Shown here: positions 1 through 5,122 of the stretch, one piece after another | Numbering within the stretch: the stretch's first letter is position 1 | Layout: each line of letters begins with the position of its first letter | NCBI GenBank assembly: GCA_030917225.1 | Contig: JAUPVD010000286.1 | Coordinates: 1 to 5,122, forward strand | Length of the DNA stretch: 5,122 nt | From: Pseudomonadota bacterium | Lineage (GTDB): Bacteria; Pseudomonadota; Gammaproteobacteria; Burkholderiales; Rhodocyclaceae | Direction: 5' to 3' | Made by a program: the position numbers and the translations under genes | The notes under the pieces: model-generated | Told to the model about the DNA's origin: nothing | The model's database searches: none | Seen by the model: only the letters and a program-made list of their open reading frames with translations

Positions 1-479
1 ATCCGGTGGTCTATTCGTCCTTCGACTGGGCGATCAAGGATGACGACGGTTACTTCACCATCCTCGGCCGCACCGACGACGTCATCAACGTCGCCGGTCA
101 CCGTCTGGGCACGCGCGAAATCGAAGAGGCGATCCAGCACCACGCTGCCATCGCCGAAGTCGCCGTGGTCGGTGTCGAGGACAAGCTAAAGGGCCAGATG
201 CCGATGGCCTTCGCCGTCGTCAAGGATGCTTCGAAGATTGCGACGCCCGAGCTGGTCAAAGCACTGGAGAAGGAAGTCTTCGGCACGGTCGATGGCATCC
301 TTGGTGCCATTGCCCGTCCGGCCCGCGTGCATTTCGTCGTTGCACTGCCCAAGACCCGTTCCGGCAAGATGCTGCGTCGTTCGCTGCAGGCATTGGCGGA
401 AGGCCGCGATCCGGGTGACCTGACGACCATCGACGATCCGTCGACGATCGAGAACATCAAGAACCTGCTGGCCAGTTAA
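1..479 (+). CDS. prpE: Propionyl-CoA synthetase, C-terminal part (5' end outside window)
   Basis: This is the C-terminal 158 residues of an AMP-forming acyl-CoA synthetase; the reading frame is open from base 3 and ends at TAA 477-479. The family activates propionate with ATP to propionyl-AMP and then propionyl-CoA in the cytoplasm, feeding the 2-methylcitrate cycle. Visible motifs, numbered from the GTG codon at base 6, are the hinge/A8 core GRTDDVINVAGHRLGTREIE (21-40) and the A10 segment KTRSGKMLRR (116-125). Its Lys121 (codon 366-368) is the adenylation lysine, which is the acetylation target in Acs/PrpE enzymes. The HRLGTREIEE wording and the tail EGRDPGDLTTIDDP (132-145) match PrpE as I recall it better than acetyl-CoA synthetase Acs, which usually reads GTAEIES. 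The C-terminal domain looks complete and intact. The codon at base 6 is internal, not a start. A strong terminator follows 22 bp after the stop, so this gene probably ends its transcript. The identification is secure; propionate rather than acetate preference is inferred from sequence resemblance. Confidence 0.93.
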   Translation, partial: PVVYSSFDWAIKDDDGYFTILGRTDDVINVAGHRLGTREIEEAIQHHAAIAEVAVVGVEDKLKGQMPMAFAVVKDASKIATPELVKALEKEVFGTVDGILGAIARPARVHFVVALPKTRSGKMLRRSLQALAEGRDPGDLTTIDDPSTIENIKNLLAS

Positions 480-501
480 GGCACTTCTTGGCATCATCAA
501 G

Positions 502-534
502 GCCCGTCAGGCGATTTGCCTGGCGGGCTTTTTT
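502..534 (+). terminator. Rho-independent terminator after prpE
   Basis: An 11-bp stem (502-512 pairs with 518-528, with one G-U wobble) closes a 5-nt loop GATTT and is followed directly by six T residues at 529-534. The stem is GC-rich and starts 22 bp after the prpE stop codon. This is a textbook intrinsic terminator for the + strand. Confidence 0.92.
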
Positions 535-558
535 CATTAACGCCGTCAAGAAATCCGG

Positions 559-1323
559 ATGTCCATTTCCTGGTTGATCACCAATCTGCTTGCGTCGATG
601 TTGTTGCCGCCACTCAACGGGCTGCTGCTGGCCGGAATCGGCATCCTGCTCTGGCACAGGCGCCCAGGACTGGCACGCTTTCTGGTCATTTCCGGCGTGC
701 TGCTGGTCACCATCCTGTCGCTAGGCGTCGTTGCCCGCGCCTTGCTCGCGCCGCTGGAGGCGAAGTATCCGCCACTGGCCCCTGACAAGCTCGACAAGCT
801 TGATGCTGGCGCCATTGTTGTATTGGGCGCTAGCCGCTATCGTGGCGCACCTGAGTTTGCCGAGGACGATGTGATCGGCCCGGCTCTGGATCGCCTGCGC
901 TATGCAGCCTTGCTGGCCCGGCAGTCGAAGAAGCCGCTGCTGGTCAGCGGTGGTGCCCCCGATGGTGGCGAGCGCTCCGAAGCGGAGGTCATGCGCCAAT
1001 CGCTGGCGCGGGATTTCGGGGTTCAGGTACGCTGGCTCGAATCGGCTTCCGACAACACGCTTGAAAACGCGCGACGCTCGGCGGAAATCCTGCTGCCGGC
1101 GGGTGTCCGGAAAGTGGCTGTAGTCACGCACGCATGGCACATGCCGCGTTCGGTTGCAGCCTTTGAAGCGGCTGGTTTTGAAGTGTTGCCGGCACCAACG
1201 GGTTATCAGTCCGTCGGCCAGGTTTCGGCACTTGATTTTGTGCCGCGTGCCGGAGCACTACAGGGCTCGGCACGTGCCCTGCATGAGTGGATCGGGCAGG
1301 CGTGGTATGCGCTAAGGCGTTGA
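559..1323 (+). CDS. DUF218 membrane protein of the ElyC/SanA/YdcF type
   Basis: This 254-residue protein has two N-terminal hydrophobic segments (about 9-32 and 40-64), followed by a DUF218 domain at roughly 83-235. Domain landmarks are the first beta strand AIVVLGASRY (85-94), LLVSGGAP (127-134), the SEAEVM segment (140-145), SDNTLENARRS (164-174) and VVTHAWHMPRSVAAFE (188-203) with the conserved His/Arg of the family. The two-helix-plus-DUF218 layout and length resemble E. coli ElyC, an inner-membrane protein linked to envelope and peptidoglycan-precursor metabolism. The biochemical activity of the family is not firmly settled, so no reaction is assigned. ATG 559 is the first possible start: an in-frame TAA lies at 538-540 with no start codon between. 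Its Shine-Dalgarno match is weak (AAGAAA at 548-553). An alternative ATG at 598 would cut into the first membrane helix. The gene lies 24 bp past the prpE terminator. The stop is TGA at 1321-1323. Family assignment is strong; an ElyC-like role is inference. Confidence 0.88.
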   Translation: MSISWLITNLLASMLLPPLNGLLLAGIGILLWHRRPGLARFLVISGVLLVTILSLGVVARALLAPLEAKYPPLAPDKLDKLDAGAIVVLGASRYRGAPEFAEDDVIGPALDRLRYAALLARQSKKPLLVSGGAPDGGERSEAEVMRQSLARDFGVQVRWLESASDNTLENARRSAEILLPAGVRKVAVVTHAWHMPRSVAAFEAAGFEVLPAPTGYQSVGQVSALDFVPRAGALQGSARALHEWIGQAWYALRR

Positions 1324-1377
1324 ACGAAATTGCCGCAGGCGCCATCCAATGGACACATGGTGATGCGGGTAGTCAGC

Positions 1378-1383
1378 GAGGGA
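1378..1383 (+). promoter_or_regulatory. Ribosome binding site that sets the ankyrin gene start
   Basis: GAGGGA lies 6 nt before ATG 1390. This favours 1390 over the in-frame TTG 1330 and ATGs at 1357 and 1363, none of which puts a signal peptide at the protein N-terminus. Confidence 0.75.
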
Positions 1384-1389
1384 AAATTG

Positions 1390-1899
1390 ATGAAGAGAAG
1401 CGTGGCGATCGGGATGCTGCTACTGGCAGCAAGTCTGGCTCCAACAGGCGGGCTGGCCGCAGAGGATATTAGCGGGCCGGCGGTGGTCGGTGCTAATGAT
1501 CAGCCTATCCACGATGCTGCCCGGATGGGTAGCGGCAAGGATGTCGAAAGGATACTGAAGGCCAACCCGACGATGCGCGATGTTCGCACCCAGCATGGCT
1601 CGACGCCGCTGCACCTGGCTGCCACCAACCCTGATCTGAGCGCGCTCAAGGCCCTGCTTGCCGCAGGTGCCGACGTCAATGCGCGCGACAGCGAAGGGCT
1701 GACGCCGTTGCACATGACGGCTTATACGCAGAACGCGAAGCAGGCAGAGTTGCTGTTGCAGGCCGGGTCGGATCCCCACGCCAAGACCAATGCCGGACGC
1801 GATCCTACGTCGATGGCGCGCAAGACCCGTTCCGATGAGGTGTCGGGGGTGATATCTCTCTGGATACTCAAGGGCTGCAAGCCGAAACAGCCTTGCTGA
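1390..1899 (+). CDS. Exported ankyrin-repeat protein
   Basis: This 169-residue protein starts with a signal peptide: basic MKR, hydrophobic core VAIGMLLLAASLA, and probable cleavage around residues 23-24 (GLAA/ED). It is therefore probably periplasmic or secreted. The mature part consists of ankyrin repeats: a first degenerate repeat (about 38-66, PIHDAARMGSGKDVERIL), a good repeat (about 69-100, GSTPLHLAA then LLAAGADVNARD), another good repeat (about 102-134, GLTPLHMTAY then LLLQAGSDPHAK) and a degenerate capping repeat (about 135-163). Ankyrin repeats bind protein partners and have no catalytic role, so the partner is unknown. The protein ends GCKPKQPC, giving cysteines at 163 and 169 that could pair in the periplasm. 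The start at 1390 is chosen for its Shine-Dalgarno site and the signal peptide. It lies 66 bp after the DUF218 gene on the same strand, so joint transcription is possible. It converges on the c-di-GMP gene with a 31-bp gap. Fold assignment is strong; function is unknown. Confidence 0.87.
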   Translation: MKRSVAIGMLLLAASLAPTGGLAAEDISGPAVVGANDQPIHDAARMGSGKDVERILKANPTMRDVRTQHGSTPLHLAATNPDLSALKALLAAGADVNARDSEGLTPLHMTAYTQNAKQAELLLQAGSDPHAKTNAGRDPTSMARKTRSDEVSGVISLWILKGCKPKQPC

Positions 1900-1908
1900 G
1901 GCTGCGGC

Positions 1909-1930
1909 GTCGATCGACTTCAGATAGTCG
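1909..1930. repeat. Overlapping small inverted repeats between two convergent genes
   Basis: The 31-bp gap between the convergent genes holds a perfect 10-bp palindrome GTCGATCGAC (1909-1918) and an overlapping hairpin with a 5-bp stem CGACT/AGTCG (1915-1919 with 1926-1930) and a 6-nt loop. Neither is followed by a T-tract on either strand, so I do not call an intrinsic terminator. It may be a weak bidirectional stop or chance. Confidence 0.3.
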
Positions 1931-4435
1931 TTAGCGCGTCTTCTTCCAGCGTGCAGACAGTTCGCTCGCCGGTTCCGGTTTGCCAAAAAGATAACCCTGC
2001 AGGTAGTCGCAATGATGCTCGGTCAGGAAGCGACGCTGCGCCTCGGTTTCAACCCCTTCTGCAACCACCTTCAGCCCAAGATTGTGGGCCAGCGCAAGGG
2101 TCGCGGCACTGATCGCCGCATCGTTCTCGTCGGTCTCGATGTCGCGTACAAAGGCACGATCCAGCTTCAGGGTGTGGATAGGCAGCAGCTTGAGATAGGC
2201 GAGGGAAGAGTAGCCGGTGCCGAAGTCGTCAATGGCCAGTTCCACGCCCAGGTCGCGCAGCGCCTTGAGTTGGGCGATGGCCCGCTCCGGATCGTTCATT
2301 GCCGCAGATTCCGTGACTTCCAGCTCCAGTTCGCCAGGTCGTATGCCGTGGCGGGCGATGGTAGCCTGTACTTGAGCAACCAGATCCGGCGAGCGTAACT
2401 GGTGGGCCGACAGATTCACCGCCATGCGTAGTGGCGTAAGACCTTCCGCTCGCCAGGCCGCTAATTGACGACAGGCCTCGTCAAGAACCCAGGCGCCGAG
2501 CGCCTCGATCACGCCCGTTTCCTCGGCGATCGGGATGAATTTCAACGGCGGGATCAGACCGCGTTCGGGGTGGTGCCAGCGCACCAGCGCTTCGACGCCA
2601 TGGACCCTGCCTTCCGTTACGGTCACCTGCGGCTGGTAATGCAGAACGAACTGCCGGGCGGAAAGCGCAGCGCGCAGATCGCGCTCGAGTTCCAGCCGTT
2701 CTTCCGCAGCGGCGGTCATCGTCGGGGTGAAGAACTGGAAATTGTTGCGGCCATGCTCCTTGGCGTAATACATCGCCGTATCGGCGTCGCGCATCAGGGT
2801 GTTGGCATCGTCACCGTTGGTCGGGAAGATGGCGATGCCGATACTCGGCGTCGAATGCAGGGTCTTGCCTTCGATAAGGTAGGGAGCGCCCAAAGTGCCG
2901 AGAATCTTCGCAGCAACCAGCGCCGCATCCATTTCGCCTGCCATACTGGTCAGCGTGACGACGAATTCATCGCCGCCAAGACGGGCGACGATGTCGCTTT
3001 CGCGAACGCTCTGGAGAAGACGCTGCGCCACCTCGATCAGCATCTGGTCGCCGACATGATGGCCAAGCGTATCGTTGATGGTCTTGAAACGGTCCATGTC
3101 GATGAACATCACCGCCAGTTGCCGGTTTTCGCGCTTGGCGGCGAGCAGCGACTGGGCCAGTCGACTCTCCAGGTTGTAGCGGTTGAACAGCCCGGTCAGT
3201 GCGTCGTGGTGCGCGAGGTGGTCGATGCGAGCCTCTGCTGCCTTGCGTTCGCTGATATCGGTGAAGCTCGCGATGTAGTTCGTCAACAGCCCCTGCTCAT
3301 TGCGGATGGCCGAGATTGCCGCCCATTTCGGGTAGGTGACGCCGTCCTTCCGCAGATCCCAGAGTTCACCCTGCCAGTAGCCTGACTCGCGGAGTGAGGC
3401 CCACATGCTCTGGTAGATGTCGCGAGGCGTGTGATGGGACGACAGCACGCGCGGATTCTTCCCCAGCAACTCGTCCTGCGAATAGCCGGTGTCGCGTGTC
3501 AGCGACTGGTTGATGGCGACGATCCGGTTATCGGCATCGGTGATCAGAATGGCTTCACCGCTGTTCTCGAATACCTTGGCATACAGCCGCAAAGCCTTTT
3601 CCGCACGCTTGCGGTCGGAAATGTCGCGCCATGCGCAGTACAGGGCCTGGCGCCCGGCCAGCTTGATGTTCGAGAGCGTTACTTCGGCAGTCAGCCGGGT
3701 TCCGTCAGCGCGCAGATGTTCCCACTCAAAACGATGCAGGCCGTGTTCCAGCGCCATCCGCATCATCTCCTCCGCCTTGCTGAAGGAATCCTGTCCGTCC
3801 GGCTGCACGACCGGCGACAGCTGTGATGGATGGATGTTGAGCAACTCGGCCTTGTTTCGATAGCCCAGCATCGAAACTGCAGCATCGTTGCATTCGACGA
3901 ATTTTCCATCCTCGATGATCCACACCGGGTCAGGCGAGGATTCGAACAGCGTGCGCAGGCGCGATTCGGCACTCTGGCGCAGCGTCATGTCGCGCAGGGT
4001 TTCGATCACGGCGATGACACGGCCGTTGGCGTCGTGGATGGGGCCGGCGTCGATCTCCAGATAGAGCTCGGTACCGCGCAGCGGCATGACGCACCAGTTT
4101 TCGGCGTGGGTGCCGAAAGCGACTTCCTGCGAGGCGTGGTGAATGGGGTAGAGGTTGTTGATTTCGGCCTGCCGGTTTTCCACCAGCAGGTCGGCGAGGC
4201 AGGGGCGCTGTTCGGCGTAGAAGGCGCGCCAGTGATTGTGTGTGCCGAGTACATCCTCGGCAGGCATGCCGGTCAGCCGCTCACAGGCCTTGTTCCAGAC
4301 CACGACAGCCCCTTCGGCGTTGAGCACGAAGGTCGGCACCACCAGTTGCTGAACCAGCGCTGTCGTGAACGACAAATCCTGCTGCATCGGCATTTGCCCG
4401 GTGCTATCGGCCTGGCGATTTTGGCTTGGCGACAT
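1931..4435 (-). CDS. PAS-PAS-PAS-GGDEF-EAL cyclic di-GMP sensor protein
   Basis: This 834-residue protein has no membrane segment or signal peptide, so it is predicted to be cytoplasmic. PAS domains span about 24-150, 160-275 and 283-400; the second and third end in typical PAC wording (WRDISDRKRAE, FTDISERKAAE). The GGDEF domain (about 403-568) would make c-di-GMP from GTP. It has DALTGLFNR (411-419), FIDMDRFK with metal aspartate D446, the signature GGDEF (487-491) and an upstream RxxD inhibitory site (R478-D481). The EAL domain (about 580-825) would hydrolyse c-di-GMP to pGpG. It keeps E615 in EAL, N674, E706, D736-D737 in DDFGTGYSS, K757, E793 in EGVET and Q813. By motif, both sites look active; the net direction in the cell cannot be read from sequence. 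PAS domains may sense a ligand, redox state or oxygen, but no cofactor is evident. ATG 4433-4435 is chosen for the strong purine-rich site just upstream; the first PAS domain starts soon after. It lies 162 bp downstream of a SulP transporter gene on the same strand. Confidence 0.95.
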   Translation of the reverse strand: MSPSQNRQADSTGQMPMQQDLSFTTALVQQLVVPTFVLNAEGAVVVWNKACERLTGMPAEDVLGTHNHWRAFYAEQRPCLADLLVENRQAEINNLYPIHHASQEVAFGTHAENWCVMPLRGTELYLEIDAGPIHDANGRVIAVIETLRDMTLRQSAESRLRTLFESSPDPVWIIEDGKFVECNDAAVSMLGYRNKAELLNIHPSQLSPVVQPDGQDSFSKAEEMMRMALEHGLHRFEWEHLRADGTRLTAEVTLSNIKLAGRQALYCAWRDISDRKRAEKALRLYAKVFENSGEAILITDADNRIVAINQSLTRDTGYSQDELLGKNPRVLSSHHTPRDIYQSMWASLRESGYWQGELWDLRKDGVTYPKWAAISAIRNEQGLLTNYIASFTDISERKAAEARIDHLAHHDALTGLFNRYNLESRLAQSLLAAKRENRQLAVMFIDMDRFKTINDTLGHHVGDQMLIEVAQRLLQSVRESDIVARLGGDEFVVTLTSMAGEMDAALVAAKILGTLGAPYLIEGKTLHSTPSIGIAIFPTNGDDANTLMRDADTAMYYAKEHGRNNFQFFTPTMTAAAEERLELERDLRAALSARQFVLHYQPQVTVTEGRVHGVEALVRWHHPERGLIPPLKFIPIAEETGVIEALGAWVLDEACRQLAAWRAEGLTPLRMAVNLSAHQLRSPDLVAQVQATIARHGIRPGELELEVTESAAMNDPERAIAQLKALRDLGVELAIDDFGTGYSSLAYLKLLPIHTLKLDRAFVRDIETDENDAAISAATLALAHNLGLKVVAEGVETEAQRRFLTEHHCDYLQGYLFGKPEPASELSARWKKTR

Positions 4436-4439
4436 TGTG

Positions 4440-4447
4440 CCCCCTTC
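4440..4447 (-). promoter_or_regulatory. Ribosome binding site of the GGDEF-EAL gene
   Basis: On the minus strand GAAGGGGG precedes ATG 4435 by about 4-5 nt, a strong purine-rich Shine-Dalgarno match that supports this start codon. Confidence 0.7.
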
Positions 4448-4454
4448 ACCACCA

Positions 4455-4483
4455 ATATTAGCCGATGATTCTGCACAATGCAG
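4455..4483 (-). promoter_or_regulatory. Possible promoter with an inverted repeat, upstream of the GGDEF-EAL gene
   Basis: On the minus strand a -10-like TAATAT (4455-4460) lies about 20 nt before the start codon. An inverted repeat CTGCA-N3-TGCAG (4471-4483) lies 10 nt further upstream, where a -35 box would overlap it. No hexamer at 16-18 bp spacing matches TTGACA well (at best 2 of 6), so a sigma-70 promoter here would be weak or activator-dependent. The repeat could be an operator half-site pair; this is inference from position and symmetry only. Confidence 0.35.
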
Positions 4484-4488
4484 CGCGG

Positions 4489-4498
4489 TTCGATCGAA
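4489..4498. repeat. Perfect 10-bp palindrome TTCGATCGAA
   Basis: A self-complementary 10-mer lies in the gap between the SulP and GGDEF-EAL genes, just upstream of the candidate promoter on the minus strand. Its core TCGATCGA recurs at 1910-1917, beyond the other end of the GGDEF-EAL gene. It could be a regulator site, or chance in GC-rich DNA. Confidence 0.3.
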
Positions 4499-4597
4499 TT
4501 GTGGGTTTTTTGGGCTGTCGGTGTTGCAGGAAATTCAATGCCTTGCGGAATGCTCGTGCTGCAAAATCACTCGCAGCATGATCCATCCGGTATTTTC

Positions 4598-5122
4598 TCA
4601 GTAATCCTCGTCGCCACCCATCAGGCTGGGCAGGAGGATGTAAGCGCGCTCCAGTGCTTTGGCAAGGTCGGCAGCGACATTCTTTTCGCCAACGTGGTCG
4701 AGGAATCCCGAGCGCTGCAGCAGCGATCCCGGCTGCGAATTCAAGCCACAGACGAGCAGTGTGCAGCCGCGCTTGGCCAGTTTGTCGCGCAGGTTTTCCA
4801 GCCCTTCCAGACCGGTGGTGTCGAGCTGCACCAGGCGTGTCATGTCGAGAATGACCACCTCCGGGTGGCCGGCATGAGGATCAAGCAGTTCTTCCAGCTT
4901 GTTGACCGCACCAAAGAACAAGGAGCCGTAAAGCTGCCAGGCGGCCACGCGCATCGTACCGTCCGGGTAGATGAAACGCGGCTCCTGGGCTTCCTCGTCG
5001 AGTGGCAGGCGCTCGATGCGGGTAAGCTCGGACATGCGGTAGATTAAGATCAGGCTGGCCAGCACCATGCCCAGTTCGACGGCAATGGTCAGGTCAAAGA
5101 GCACGGTGACCAGGAAGGTCGC
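4598..5122 (-). CDS. SulP-family anion transporter, C-terminal part with STAS domain (5' end outside window)
   Basis: The last 174 residues of a SulP (SLC26-type) inner-membrane transporter are present; the frame is open through the right edge and the stop is TGA at 4598-4600. The fragment begins in the last membrane helix (residues 1-28, TVLFDLTIAVELGMVLASL), whose wording is typical of SulP proteins. A short linker with RMSELTRIE follows, then a cytoplasmic STAS domain at about 48-160. STAS landmarks are YGSLFFGAVNKLEELL (65-80), VVILDMTRLVQLDTTGLEGL (89-108) and the strand TLLVCGL (121-127). Position DTTG (101-104) carries threonines where anti-sigma-factor antagonists have the phosphorylated DSSG-type serine; SulP STAS domains commonly vary here. 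The protein ends in an acidic tail, GGDEDY. Family members carry sulfate, bicarbonate or other anions, and the substrate cannot be told from this fragment. The GTG at 5102-5104 is internal, since homologous helix sequence continues upstream of it. No clear terminator follows, so read-through into the GGDEF-EAL gene is possible. Confidence 0.92.
   Translation of the reverse strand, partial: ATFLVTVLFDLTIAVELGMVLASLILIYRMSELTRIERLPLDEEAQEPRFIYPDGTMRVAAWQLYGSLFFGAVNKLEELLDPHAGHPEVVILDMTRLVQLDTTGLEGLENLRDKLAKRGCTLLVCGLNSQPGSLLQRSGFLDHVGEKNVAADLAKALERAYILLPSLMGGDEDY

Noticed and set aside
1420..1986. 188-codon open frame on the - strand opposite the ankyrin gene
   Set aside because: It overlaps the ankyrin repeats and the 3' end of the GGDEF-EAL gene and has a low-complexity, Arg-rich translation typical of a shadow frame.
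2465..3385. 306-codon open frame on the + strand opposite the GGDEF-EAL gene
   Set aside because: It lies entirely antisense to a gene with continuous, well-conserved domains, and its translation shows no recognisable domain. Long antisense open frames are common in GC-rich DNA.
3830..4468. 212-codon open frame on the + strand over the 5' end of the GGDEF-EAL gene
   Set aside because: It is antisense to the PAS domains, has no recognisable protein features and shows no ribosome binding site that would outweigh the sense gene.
4501..4514. T-run in GTGGGTTTTTTGGGC as a + strand terminator
   Set aside because: No stable stem precedes the T-run, and no + strand gene ends nearby; both flanking genes are on the minus strand.
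4557..4578. Hairpin after the SulP stop as an intrinsic terminator
   Set aside because: The stem is only 6 bp with a 10-nt loop, and no T-tract follows on the minus strand.
4601..4618. GGDE residues at the SulP C-terminus, resembling a GGDEF signature
   Set aside because: They sit in a short acidic tail (GGDEDY) right before the stop, with none of the surrounding GGDEF fold.
4478..5047. 189-codon open frame on the + strand across the SulP end
   Set aside because: The opposite strand encodes a clear SulP helix and STAS domain; this frame is its shadow.

Overview
The window is GC-rich (around 60% by eye) chromosomal DNA from a Gram-negative bacterium. The protein sequences fit a betaproteobacterium, possibly Rhodocyclales (Dechloromonas/Azonexus-like). 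That placement is inferred from protein style only; there is no rRNA or other taxonomic marker here. No mobile element, CRISPR array, tRNA or rRNA was seen.

Layout, left to right. (1) The 3' end of a propionyl-CoA synthetase gene (prpE, + strand, cut by the left edge) closes with a strong intrinsic terminator at 502-534. (2) A membrane-anchored DUF218 (ElyC/SanA/YdcF-type) protein lies on + at 559-1323. (3) A small exported ankyrin-repeat protein lies on + at 1390-1899, with a clear Shine-Dalgarno site and signal peptide. (4) Convergent to it, 31 bp away, is an 834-residue cytoplasmic sensor on the - strand (1931-4435) with order PAS-PAS-PAS-GGDEF-EAL, which makes and/or breaks cyclic di-GMP. 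(5) A 162-bp gap carries a possible promoter and small inverted repeats. (6) At the right edge, also on -, is the C-terminal end of a SulP-family anion transporter with its STAS domain (4598-5122).

The genes do not form one obvious pathway. The left half is a metabolic gene end followed by two envelope-associated proteins. The right half is a transporter followed on the same strand by a c-di-GMP regulator, which might be co-transcribed because no convincing terminator separates them. Coding density is very high, and no stretch longer than about 165 bp lacks a gene.

I found no convincing undescribed system. The points most worth a second look are the GGDEF-EAL protein with both catalytic sites and the inhibitory site apparently intact, its unusual first PAS module, the exported ankyrin protein with a C-terminal cysteine pair, and the possible operator upstream of the c-di-GMP gene.
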